Of a DNA stretch of 64,000 nt, positions 32,365 through 40,394 are shown piece by piece. This DNA comes from JAOPZW01 sp963851295 (GTDB lineage Bacteria > Actinomycetota > Thermoleophilia > Solirubrobacterales > Solirubrobacteraceae), in contig CAWKOS010000009.1 of the NCBI GenBank assembly GCA_963851295.1, forward strand, positions 62,001 through 126,000, read 5' to 3'. The translations under genes were made by a program, and so were the position numbers. The notes under the pieces are model-generated. The model saw nothing but the letters and a program-made list of their open reading frames with translations, ran no database searches and was not told where the DNA came from. Numbering within the stretch: position 1 is the stretch's first letter; the number at the start of each line of letters is the position of its first letter.

Positions 32365-33220
32365 GGGTCGACACCTGGCGCGAGGCCGCGAGGACGACGG
32401 CGCCCGCGACGACGCAGAGCAGCCCGGCGCCGAGGACGAGGCCCCCGAGCGCGGTGGCGCCCCAGTCCTCGCCGCCGACGGCGCCCGCGACGACGACGGG
32501 CACGGCGATCTGCAGCGCGAGGATCATCGGGCCCACGCGCGTGGCGGGCAGGCGCTGCAGCGCCGACATCTCGCTGACGGTGGCGGTGACCCCCGCGAGC
32601 CCGGCGGCGACCACGAGCGCGACGACGACGGCCCAGCGCTCGTCGCCGAGCTCCTGGGCGACGAGCTTGGCGGCCAGGGCGGCGACGCTGTCGGCGGCGC
32701 CCGCGGAGAGCACCGCGAGCAGGCCGGCGCGGGCGCGGCGCGGCCCGCGCAAGGCGTAGGGCGCGACCGCGACGGCGGCGAGCGCCGCGAGGGCGACGAG
32801 CAGGCCGGTGCTCGCCTGCGCCGTGCCGCGCTCGGGCGCGGCGACCGTGAGGCAGGCGATGCCGGCGATCACCAGGGCGACGGCGACGAGCTCGCGGCGC
32901 CCGACGCGCTCGTGCAGGACGCGCGAGCCGAGCGCGAGCAGGAGGAGCAGGCCGAGGGCGAGGGTCGGCTGGACGAGGGCGAGCGGGGCGAGGCTCAGCG
33001 CGAGGACCTGCAGCGGCCAGCCCAGGAGCGAGACGCCGGTGGCGGCGAGCCAGCGGGCGTTGCCCACGAGCTGGCCGACGAGCGAGGCGCGCAGCGCGTG
33101 GCGCTCGGGGACCGCGCGCGCCTCGAGCGCCTGGAAGGCGTAGCCGACCTCGTAGCAGCACGCCGCGAGCGCCGCGACCGCTACGCCGGCGCCCGTCGAG
33201 CCCGCCATCAGTGCCACCAT
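32324..33220 (-). CDS. DMT-superfamily transporter-like membrane protein
   Basis: 298 residues, nearly all in about nine or ten hydrophobic spans (GVAVAALAACCYEVGYAFQA, ALVQPTLALGLLLLLALGS, LVAVALVIAGIACLTV, and a repeated second half ending ATALGGLVLGAGLLCVVAGA). The internal duplication and the PLALVQPTLALG motif fit the drug/metabolite transporter (EamA-like or NIPA-like) group. Substrate unknown. Start taken at the ATG 33220; an ATG at 33208 is equally possible. The 5' ends of this gene and the deacetylase nearly touch, so promoters must lie inside each other's coding region. Confidence 0.78.
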   Translation of the reverse strand: MVALMAGSTGAGVAVAALAACCYEVGYAFQALEARAVPERHALRASLVGQLVGNARWLAATGVSLLGWPLQVLALSLAPLALVQPTLALGLLLLLALGSRVLHERVGRRELVAVALVIAGIACLTVAAPERGTAQASTGLLVALAALAAVAVAPYALRGPRRARAGLLAVLSAGAADSVAALAAKLVAQELGDERWAVVVALVVAAGLAGVTATVSEMSALQRLPATRVGPMILALQIAVPVVVAGAVGGEDWGATALGGLVLGAGLLCVVAGAVVLAASRQVSTLTAPPARGSPTPS

Positions 33221-33226
33221 CCGGCC

Positions 33227-33919
33227 ATGCGTCCCGCCATCTTCGCGGTCGGCGCGGCCGCGGCGGCGTGGTCGGCGCCCGCGGCGGCCCCGCACGCGCC
33301 GGCGCTGGCCGGCGCGCTGGGCATCGAGCGCCGGGCGCCGGAGCTCGCGGGCGTCGCGCTGACCTTCGACGACGGGCCGCATCCGCAGGGGACGCCGGCG
33401 GTGCTCGACGAGCTCGCGCGCGCCGGCGCGACGGCGACCTTCTTCGTGGTCGGCGAGCAGGTCCGCCGCGATCCGGGGCTCGCGCGGGAGATCGTCGCGG
33501 CCGGGCATGCCTTGGCGCTGCACGGCGAGCGCCACCGCTGCCAGCTGCTGCTGACGCCGCGGGCGATGGCGGACGACCTCGCGCGCGTCGAGGCGTGCGT
33601 GGCCGAGGCGACCGGGCTCATGCCCACGCTCTACCGCCCGCCCTTCGGGGTCTTCAGCGCCGCCGGCCTGGCGCTCGTGCGCCGCCGCGGCTGGCGGGCG
33701 CTCTTGTGGTCGCGCTGGGGCCGCGACTGGGCGGCGCGCACGACCCCGGCCGCCATCGCCGCGCGCGCCACGCGCGACCTGCGCGCGGGCGAGGTCGTGC
33801 TGCTGCACGACGCCGACACCTACAGCGCCCCGGGCTCGTGGCGGCGCACCGCGGCGGCGCTGCCGGCGGTGCTGGAGGCGGTGGGGGCCGCGGGGCTGTC
33901 GCCGGCGGCGCTGCGCTGA
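33227..33919 (+). CDS. Polysaccharide deacetylase (NodB domain)
   Basis: 230-residue carbohydrate esterase family 4 enzyme that removes acetyl groups from chitin- or peptidoglycan-type polymers. Motif 1 is TFDDGPHPQGT with the catalytic base and metal aspartates; motif 2 is LHGERH, a variant of the usual HTxxH in which the threonine is replaced but both metal histidines remain; motif 3 is YRPPFGVFS; motif 5 is VVLLHD. A short hydrophobic N-terminus (FAVGAAAAAWSAPAAA) suggests export. The gene is followed by a strong hairpin shared with the convergent operon. Confidence 0.88.
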   Translation: MRPAIFAVGAAAAAWSAPAAAPHAPALAGALGIERRAPELAGVALTFDDGPHPQGTPAVLDELARAGATATFFVVGEQVRRDPGLAREIVAAGHALALHGERHRCQLLLTPRAMADDLARVEACVAEATGLMPTLYRPPFGVFSAAGLALVRRRGWRALLWSRWGRDWAARTTPAAIAARATRDLRAGEVVLLHDADTYSAPGSWRRTAAALPAVLEAVGAAGLSPAALR

Positions 33920-33971
33920 CGCTTCGTCCGCGGGCGTTGGCGGCACCCCGGGTCGAGCCGGCGCGCCGGCG

Positions 33972-34021
33972 GGGGTGGGCGATATTGGGGGTCACTATGA
34001 CCCCCAATGGGAGCCCACCCC
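33972..34021. terminator. Long bidirectional hairpin between convergent genes
   Basis: Nested inverted repeat: GGGGTGGGC (33972-33980) pairs with GCCCACCCC (34013-34021); inside it ATTGGGGGTCA (33984-33994) pairs perfectly with TGACCCCCAAT (33998-34008) around the three-base loop CTA. Twenty base pairs in all with one small internal loop, in the 235-base gap between the ends of two convergent genes. No T tract. The remaining part of the gap shows no gene. Confidence 0.6.
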
Positions 34022-34154
34022 TCGAAGCGCCGGCGAACGTGTTGCGAAAGGCGCGCGGTTCGCGGCGAGAGCAGCGCGAGACTGCTGACCCACCCTCCCT
34101 CGGTGCCCTGGCCGCGCGGTGCCGCGCGCCCCGGCGGAGAGAGCGCGCGGAGCC

Positions 34155-35561
34155 CTACGCCCGGTCGGCCGCGAGCCGCTCGTCGCCGACCCGGCGCAGG
34201 CGCAGACCGGCGTCGGCGATCGCGATCGCCAGCGCGCCTCCGGCGAGGCCGAGCAGGACGCGCGACTCGTCGGGGCCGGCGAGGTGCAGGACCTCCCGGA
34301 ACTCGGGCTCGTAGACGATGACGAGGCCGGCGGCGGCGACCGCCCAGCCGGTGAAGGTCCACAGCGCCTTGCGCGGGCCCTCGAGCGCCATCGCGAGGTA
34401 GCCGAAGAGGGCGCTGACGCTGAGGACGGCGACGGTGCGGTCCGACGCCATCGCCATGCCGATCGCGTGCACGGTGGCCAGGTACGCCGACAGCGCGCCG
34501 GCGATCGCCAGCAGCGTCAGCCACGACAGGACGCGCGAGACGAAGCGGGGCGCGATGTGCGGACGCCGCGACGCGCGCAGCGCCGGTATGGCGGGCGCCG
34601 CCGCCATCGCCATCGCGAGCACCGGCGCGGCGCCCGACGCCTCCTCGCGCTCGCGCTCCTCCTCGGCGTCGCGCACGTGCCAGTCCAGGTAGCGCGCCAC
34701 GCCGTCGGCGAACGACGTCGCCGGGCGCCAGCCCAGCTCGAGCGCCGCGCGCGCCCCCGAGACCTCGGCGCCCGCGAAGTCCGCGGCGCGGGCCGGGGTG
34801 TGGACGACCTCGACGTCGCCGACGAGGTCGCGAACGGTGTCGGCGATCCCGCGCACGGTCACGCTCTCGTCGCCGACCAGGTTGTAGACGCGACCGCGAG
34901 CCGCGGGGGCGAGGCCGCGCACGACGCCGTCGGCGAGGTCCTCGACGTAGACGAAGCGCCGCGACTGCAGGCCCTCGCCCGCGATCGTCAGCGCCTCCCC
35001 CGCGAGCGCCTTGCGCACGAAGATCGGGATCACCCCGGCCGGCCGCGCCCGCGGGCCGTACGGGATCCCGAAGCGCAGGATCGTGCAGTCGAGGTCGTAG
35101 AGCGCCGCATAGGAGCGGCAGTACATCTCGCCGGCGAGCTTGGTCGCCGTGTAGAGATGGTCGGGCAGGCCGAGCGCGTCGTCCTCGTCGACGGCGCCGA
35201 CGGCGTTGCCGTAGACCCAGATCGTGCTCGCGTACACGACGCGTCCGACGCCCGCGCGCCGCACCGCCTCGAGCACGTTCAGCGTCCCGCGCGAGTTGAC
35301 GGCCTCGGCCTCCGTGGGGCGGCGGGCGACGTCGTCGACGTCGGCGGCGGCCGCGAGGTGGGCGACCGCGTCGCAGCCCTCGAGCGCGCGCTCCAGCGCC
35401 TCGCGCTCCAGGAGGTCGCCGACCACGGTCTCGACCTCGTCGGGCGCGTGGTGGGCGGACTCGCGCAGGTCGAAGATCCGCGGCGTCATGCCGGCGGCGA
35501 GCAGGCGGTCGACGACGTGCGACCCGATGAACCCGGCCCCGCCGGTCACGAGGACCCTCAT
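34155..35561 (-). CDS. NAD-dependent nucleotide-sugar epimerase fused to a membrane domain
   Basis: 468 residues. Residues 1-310 are an extended short-chain epimerase/dehydratase: MRVLVTGGAGFIGSHVVDRL binds NAD, VVYASTIWVYGN supplies the active-site Ser/Thr, LYTATKLAGE the Tyr-x3-Lys (Tyr-Thr-Ala-Thr-Lys), and LRFGIPYGPRARP the substrate loop. After a Glu/Arg-rich linker (DAEEEREREEA) come about four membrane spans (LTLLAIAGALSAYLATVHAIG, SVSALFGYLAMALEG, WAVAAAGLVIVYE, LLGLAGGALAIAIADAG). Such a C-terminal anchor is unusual for this enzyme family and would place it at the membrane, where glycan precursors are assembled. Its ATG overlaps the aminotransferase stop (ATGA). Confidence 0.88.
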   Translation of the reverse strand: MRVLVTGGAGFIGSHVVDRLLAAGMTPRIFDLRESAHHAPDEVETVVGDLLEREALERALEGCDAVAHLAAAADVDDVARRPTEAEAVNSRGTLNVLEAVRRAGVGRVVYASTIWVYGNAVGAVDEDDALGLPDHLYTATKLAGEMYCRSYAALYDLDCTILRFGIPYGPRARPAGVIPIFVRKALAGEALTIAGEGLQSRRFVYVEDLADGVVRGLAPAARGRVYNLVGDESVTVRGIADTVRDLVGDVEVVHTPARAADFAGAEVSGARAALELGWRPATSFADGVARYLDWHVRDAEEEREREEASGAAPVLAMAMAAAPAIPALRASRRPHIAPRFVSRVLSWLTLLAIAGALSAYLATVHAIGMAMASDRTVAVLSVSALFGYLAMALEGPRKALWTFTGWAVAAAGLVIVYEPEFREVLHLAGPDESRVLLGLAGGALAIAIADAGLRLRRVGDERLAADRA

Positions 35562-36607
35562 GCCGGCTCCTCGGGCGAGTGGTAGTACAGCGGCGCGCAC
35601 CAGTGGTGCTCGCCGACCCAGTCGCTCGTGGGCAGGTCGTCGCCCGTGCCCATGATCCGGTGGCAGGGCTCGGCGTAGACCTTCCCGGTCGAGCGTTCGA
35701 TCGGATCGAAGACGATGTACTTGTAGAGGCCGGAGACCATGCCGTCGGGGAGCTCCAGCCGCGCGGGGTGCAGCGGGTCGACGTGCTCGCGGGCCGTGGC
35801 GTTCTTGGCCGCGACGATCTCGTCCATGCGCTCGGTCTGGACGAGACCGAGCGCCGCCGTGAACTCGCTCATGCGGAAGTTCAGCCCGGCGACGGCGTGG
35901 TCGGGCTTGCCGTAGTTGCGGTAGGCGCGCGCGAAGTCGAGCACGTCGTCGCGACGCGAGACGAGCACGCCCCCCTCCCCCGTCGACACCGTCTTCGTCG
36001 CGTAGAACGAGTACACGCCCGCGTCGCCCCACGTGCCGGGCCGGCGGCCGTGCCACGAGGCGCCGTGGGCGTGGGCGCAGTCCTCGAGCAGGAACACGCC
36101 CTCGGCGGCGCACAGCGCGGCGATCGCGTCGACCTCGAAGGCGACGTGGCCGCCGATGTGGACCAGGACCGCCGCCTTCGGACGATGGCGGTGCAGCTTC
36201 TCCTCGAAGGACGCCAGCGAGGCGCAGAGGTCGTCGCGGTTGCAGTCCACGAACACCGGCCGTCCGCCGGCGGCCAGGATCGCCAGCGGCGTCGCGATGA
36301 AGGTGTTCGACGGGCACAGCACGGCCTCGCCGCGCACCCCGGCGAACTCCAGGGCGGCCAGCGCGCCGCCGCTCCACGACGCCGTGGCCACGGCGCCGGC
36401 GCCGTTCCAGTGTCCCCAGGCCGCCTCGAAGCGGCGCGTCATCTCGCCCTCCGACCACTGCTCGGAGTCGATGACCTCGTCCCACAGGGCGTGGAGCCGC
36501 GCCCGGTCACGACGGTCGAAGCCGATGGCAAAGCGCGTGGGGTCGGAGACGCCGGCGGCCAAGGCGCGGTGACCGTACCAGGAGCCGCGGGCGCCCGAGC
36601 CGCGCAT
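35558..36607 (-). CDS. DegT/DnrJ/EryC1-type aminotransferase
   Basis: 349-residue PLP enzyme of the sugar aminotransferase family. The cofactor lysine lies in YSFYATKTVSTGEGG, the PLP-ring aspartate in FLLEDCAHAHGASW, and the phosphate loop in ATASWSGGALAALE; NYGKPDHAVAGLNFRMSEF is the family's substrate segment. It would aminate a keto-sugar nucleotide made by an epimerase such as the one that follows it, consistent with an amino-sugar pathway for a surface glycan or natural product. The last four bases overlap the epimerase start. It lies 16 bases after the beta-propeller gene. Confidence 0.9.
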   Translation of the reverse strand: MRGSGARGSWYGHRALAAGVSDPTRFAIGFDRRDRARLHALWDEVIDSEQWSEGEMTRRFEAAWGHWNGAGAVATASWSGGALAALEFAGVRGEAVLCPSNTFIATPLAILAAGGRPVFVDCNRDDLCASLASFEEKLHRHRPKAAVLVHIGGHVAFEVDAIAALCAAEGVFLLEDCAHAHGASWHGRRPGTWGDAGVYSFYATKTVSTGEGGVLVSRRDDVLDFARAYRNYGKPDHAVAGLNFRMSEFTAALGLVQTERMDEIVAAKNATAREHVDPLHPARLELPDGMVSGLYKYIVFDPIERSTGKVYAEPCHRIMGTGDDLPTSDWVGEHHWCAPLYYHSPEEPA

Positions 36608-36623
36608 GCCCAGGCAACCGGTG

Positions 36624-37891
36624 CTACGGCGCGCGGTACGCAGCGATCCACCCCGTGGCCCCCTGGGTCCCGACCGCCGCGAACACGTAGCCGCCCGCGA
36701 TCGCCACCCCGCCGTAGGACGGCCCCGGGAGCGGGAGCTTGGCGAGCACGATGCCCGTCGAGGCCTCGCGCGCCGTCAGGAAGCCGCTCATGTCAGCGCT
36801 GTAGACGACGCCGTTGGCCACCGCGGTCGGGTTGAAGTGCAGGGGGCCGCCGTCGGCCGACACCCACGCCGGAGCCCCGGCGGCGGTCAGGGCCCACTGC
36901 TCGCCCGCGGGCGTGTCGGGGCCGTAGATCCGGGTGCCGTCGTAGGCCGTCGAGCCGATGATCCCGCCGACCTGGGTGCCCGGTCCGGTCGTCTGGTTCC
37001 AGACGGGGTCCATCGTCGCGCGATCGAGCGCCCAGTACGTGCCATCCTTCTGACCTTCGCCGACGAGCAGGCGCCCGTCAGGAGCGGTGATGAGGTTCGC
37101 CGACGCGCCGAAGTCGTAGTCGGGGCCGGCGGCCGAGTCCGAGCCGCTGAAGGCGTCGCCGGCGGTCGCCTGGAAGTGGTCGAGGATGGCGCCGGTGGCG
37201 GCGTCCATCGCCACGATCGCGTCGGTGGTGTCGGCCACCGGCGCGTTGTAGGCGTTGCCCGTCCCGACGTACATCCGGCCCGTGGCCGTGTCGATCGTCG
37301 GCGTGCTCCACACCGGGGCGCCCGAGTAGCCGGGCGGGACCATGTACGTGCGCCAGCGCACGGCGCCCGTGGCGGCGTCGAGCGCGACAACGGCGCCGCG
37401 CAGCGGCAGGTCGGGGTCGCCGAGCTCGCCCGAGGTCCCCATGTAGACGGTCCCGTTCCAGACGACCGGGCTCCCGTAGGCCGACGCGCCCTGGCTGGAG
37501 TCGAGGACCGTCGTCCACACGGGCGACCCGTCCGCGAGCGAGAGCGCCGCGACGGCGGGCGCGGAGGTGGTCACGAGCGGGACGTACACGAGGCCGCCGG
37601 CGATCGCGACGCTCGCGTTGGCCGGCTGGCCGAGGTCGCGCGACCAGCGCGCCGCCCCCGTCGAGGCGTCCACGGCGACGACCGTGCCGCCGCCCGACAC
37701 CGCGACCACCGTGCCGTCGGCCTCCGCCGGCGTGCCGGTGAAGTCGCCGTCGGTGGACGTGACGCTCCACACCGGGCGCAGTCCGACCGCCTGCGTCGGC
37801 GAGGGGCCCGCCGCGCAGCCGTCGCCGTCGTCGCCGCCACCACGAGCGCGCCTGCCATGGCGCCCGCGGCCCGGATCATCCGCTCCCGCAT
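36624..37891 (-). pseudogene. PQQ-like beta-propeller lipoprotein, signal peptide out of frame
   Basis: A strong ribosome site (AGGAGG) and ATG at 37891 start a signal sequence (MRERMIRAAGAMAGALVVAA), but the rest of that frame becomes arginine-rich. From about 37817 the coding quality moves to another frame, which reads CAAGPSPTQAVGLRPVW and then seven or eight PQQ-type blades (GTVVAVDASTGAARWSRDLG, GSPVWTTVLD, GAVVALDAATGAVRWRTYM, GTYWALDRATMDPVWNQT). One base deleted, or two inserted, in the GCC/GTC-rich stretch 37818-37840 would account for the break and join signal and lipobox cysteine. It is either a sequencing error or a recent null mutation. If intact the product is a secreted or lipid-anchored propeller. 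Confidence 0.75.
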
Positions 37892-37963
37892 CGATTCCTC
37901 CTGCCGTCCCTTGCCGGGCGGCGAGGCTACCCCGCAAGGGGCCGGTTCGATGCGCGATCCGGG

Positions 37964-38434
37964 CTAGCGAGCCGCCAGCCGCGAGGCCGCAGCCGGGATC
38001 TCGAGCTCGAGCGCCAGGCCGCAGTCGAGCTGCGCGTAGGTGCCGCCGTTGCGCAGGTGCTCGTCGAGCATGTCCTCGAGCGAGAGGCGGCCGATGAGCG
38101 CGTCGCACTCCGGGCAGCCGTTGGAGACGTAGCCGCCGGTGATCCCCGGGCTGTCGCGGTGGCGCAGCGGCCCGATCCCGCGCAGCGCGAGCATCTTCGG
38201 GTCCGCCGAGCTCGCCATCGCCTCGGCGACGTCGGTGAAGGAGACGAAGCTCCGGCCCTGCGCGCTGTCGATGAGGATGCCGACCACGCCGCGGACCTTC
38301 GAGCGGCAGTTCCAGCAGCGGTCGGTGATCGTCAGCACCCGCGCGCGCGTGAGCGCCTGCGCCGCGTGGCGACTCCGCTCGTCCACCGCCGCGGAAGAGC
38401 GCCACCGTGCGGAGGGACTACCCGGGGCGTTCAT
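37964..38434 (-). CDS. Hypothetical protein with two CxxC pairs
   Basis: 156 residues from the ATG at 38434 (preceded by GAGGCGATCTCC); the frame start at 38512 is less likely. Two cysteine pairs, VLTITDRCWNCRSK and GGYVSNGCPECDALIG, about 65 residues apart, form a probable zinc ribbon. Between them lies a mixed alpha/beta stretch (GVVGILIDSAQGRSFVSFTD). This layout resembles small zinc-binding proteins found next to restriction or surface genes, but I do not recognise the family. It is upstream of the propeller gene on the same strand, 72 bases away. Confidence 0.65.
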   Translation of the reverse strand: MNAPGSPSARWRSSAAVDERSRHAAQALTRARVLTITDRCWNCRSKVRGVVGILIDSAQGRSFVSFTDVAEAMASSADPKMLALRGIGPLRHRDSPGITGGYVSNGCPECDALIGRLSLEDMLDEHLRNGGTYAQLDCGLALELEIPAAASRLAAR

Positions 38435-38581
38435 GGAGATCGCCTCGGCGCTCAGGGGCCGCGCCTTGAGCGCTCTGGAGACTCCGCACCGGTCCTGAGG
38501 GCAAAGCTCCACAAACCTTCATCTCGCCGAGGGCAGGAACGTCACACGACGAACACGCCGCGCCGGGGCGATGGACACGCG

Positions 38582-38587
38582 TAGAGT
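38582..38587 (+). promoter_or_regulatory. Candidate -10 box (TAGAGT) for a leaderless esterase transcript
   Basis: TAGAGT ends 8 bases before the GTG start of the first esterase of the ATP-grasp trio, with no ribosome-binding sequence between. Fits the leaderless pattern noted at 29285, 48151 and 56908. Confidence 0.45.
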
Positions 38588-38595
38588 CCCCGCCC

Positions 38596-39654
38596 GTGTC
38601 GACTCCGACCACCGTCGCGGGACCGGTGGTCGAGCAGGGACGGATCAGCTTCCGCCTGCCCGATCCCGAGGACGAGCTCGCCGGCGTGCGCCTGTGGACC
38701 GACCGCGGCTTCCCCGCCGGCGCGGAGCGCTTCGCGCGCGAGGGCGGCGGCTGGGCGCTGCGGATCCCCGTCCCGGCGCTGGCGCGCTTCGAGTACGCCT
38801 TCGAGCTCGAGCACCCCGGCGGCGACCGCGCGCTGGTCTGCGACGCCTCCAACCCGCTGCGCGCCCCCGGGGCCTTCGGCGAGAAGTCGGTGATCGAGCT
38901 CCCGGGCTACGCGCCGCCCGCGTGGCTGGACGCCCCGCGCGTCGAGGGCCGCACCGAGGCGCTCGCGGTCGAGTCGACCGCGCTGGGCGCCGAGGTCCAC
39001 GTCGGCCTGTGGGCGCCGGCGGACGCCGACGAGGGCGAGCGGCTGCCCGTCCTCGTGGCCCACGACGGCCCCGAGATGGACGCGCTCGCGCGGCTGACCG
39101 ACTGGGCCGCCGCGCAGGTCGCCACGGGCGCGCTGCCGCGCCTGCGCGTCGCGCTCCTGGCGCCCGGCGACCGCAACCAGTGGTACTCCGCGTCGGCGCT
39201 CTACGCGCGCACGCTCGCGACGCGCGTGCTGCCCGCGATCGCGGGCGCGGTCGCGGTGCGCCGGCCGGTGGGCGCCGGCGCCAGCCTCGGAGCGCTCGCC
39301 ATGCTCCACGCCCAGCGCCGCTTCCCCGAGGCCTTCGACGGCCTCTTCCTGCAGTCGGGGTCGTTCTTCATGCCGCGCTTCGACGCCCACGAGTCGGGCT
39401 TCGTGCGCTACCGGAGGATCGTGCGCTTCGTGCGCGCGACCCTGCGCGAGCCGCCGCGGCGGGCCGTGCCCGTCGCGATGACCTGCGGGCGGCTGGAGGA
39501 GAACATGCACGACAACCGCGTCATGGCCCGGGCGCTCGCCGCGCAGGGCCACCACGTCGCCCTGCACGAGGGCGCCGACCTGCACAACTTCACCGCCTGG
39601 CGCGACGACCTCGACCCCCACCTGACGGCGCTGCTGCGCGAGGTGTGGTCGTGA
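38596..39654 (+). CDS. Enterochelin-esterase-like alpha/beta hydrolase
   Basis: 352-residue protein with an N-terminal beta-sandwich like that of Fes-type esterases (residues 10-110, FRLPDPEDELAGVRLWTDRG) and an esterase-D fold domain. The nucleophile motif is GAGASLGALAML, an acidic residue could come from CGRLEENMHDN and the histidine from DLHNFTAW. Family members hydrolyse esters or amides of siderophores and other small molecules. It starts the three-gene unit esterase, esterase, ATP-grasp; its stop overlaps the next gene's GTG (GTGA). Confidence 0.82.
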   Translation: MSTPTTVAGPVVEQGRISFRLPDPEDELAGVRLWTDRGFPAGAERFAREGGGWALRIPVPALARFEYAFELEHPGGDRALVCDASNPLRAPGAFGEKSVIELPGYAPPAWLDAPRVEGRTEALAVESTALGAEVHVGLWAPADADEGERLPVLVAHDGPEMDALARLTDWAAAQVATGALPRLRVALLAPGDRNQWYSASALYARTLATRVLPAIAGAVAVRRPVGAGASLGALAMLHAQRRFPEAFDGLFLQSGSFFMPRFDAHESGFVRYRRIVRFVRATLREPPRRAVPVAMTCGRLEENMHDNRVMARALAAQGHHVALHEGADLHNFTAWRDDLDPHLTALLREVWS

Positions 39655-40394
39655 GGCGCGAGCAGGTCGAGATCGAGGCGCCCTCGATCGGCGGCGCGGG
39701 CACGGTGATCGGCTACGGCCACTGGGGCCGGCCGGTGCTGCTCTTCCCCGCCGAGCAGGGCCGCGCCTGGGACCTCGAGGGCACCGGGATGATCGACGCG
39801 GTGGGCGAGCTCATCGAGGCGGGGCGCGCGAAGCTCTACACCGTCGACTCCTACGACGGCGCCTCGTGGTCGAACCGCTCGATCCCGCTCGAGGACCGCG
39901 CCCGCGCCCACGACGCCTACGAGACGTGGATCGTCGAGCGCGTCGTCCCCGCCATCCACGCCGACCTCGGCGGCGGGCAGGAGATCCTCGTCGCGGGCGC
40001 GAGCATGGGCGCCTACCACGCCGCGAACTTCGCGCTGCGCCGCGCCGACCTCTTCCCGCTCGCGCTGTGCCTGTCGGGCAGCTACGACCCGTCGCACTGG
40101 CACGGCTGGGGCGACCGCGGGGACGGCGCCTACTTCCACAACCCGATGGACTACGTCGAGCACCTCGGCGGCGACCACCTCGACTGGCTGCGCGCGCACG
40201 TGAGCCTGCTGCTCGTCTGCGGTCAGGGCCAATGGGAGGACACGACCGGGGCCCTGGAGAGCACGCGCGCGCTCGCGGCCCTGCTGGAACGCAAGGGGCT
40301 CCGTCATGAGCTAGACCTGTGGGGGTACGACGTCCCCCACGACTGGCCGTCGTGGCGTGCCCAGCTCGCCCACCACCTCCCCCGCTTCTGCTGA
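39651..40394 (+). CDS. Second esterase-family alpha/beta hydrolase
   Basis: 247-residue compact hydrolase of the S-formylglutathione-hydrolase/mycolyltransferase-like fold (PF00756 type). Nucleophile motif LVAGASMGAYHAANF; candidate acid in VDSYDGASW or GYDVP; histidine in YDVPHDWPSW, a typical end for this family. It lacks the N-terminal sandwich of its neighbour, and has no signal peptide. GTG start with a 4-base overlap upstream, and its TGA shares one base with the ATG of the ATP-grasp gene, which makes the three strictly coupled. Confidence 0.85.
   Translation: MRREQVEIEAPSIGGAGTVIGYGHWGRPVLLFPAEQGRAWDLEGTGMIDAVGELIEAGRAKLYTVDSYDGASWSNRSIPLEDRARAHDAYETWIVERVVPAIHADLGGGQEILVAGASMGAYHAANFALRRADLFPLALCLSGSYDPSHWHGWGDRGDGAYFHNPMDYVEHLGGDHLDWLRAHVSLLLVCGQGQWEDTTGALESTRALAALLERKGLRHELDLWGYDVPHDWPSWRAQLAHHLPRFC

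Noticed and set aside
36624..37850. Programmed frameshift in the propeller gene
   Set aside because: No slippery heptamer or stimulatory structure at the switch; an indel in a repetitive stretch is simpler.
37938..37968. GGTTCGATGC resembling a tRNA T-arm
   Set aside because: No acceptor stem, D-arm or anticodon arm can be built around it.
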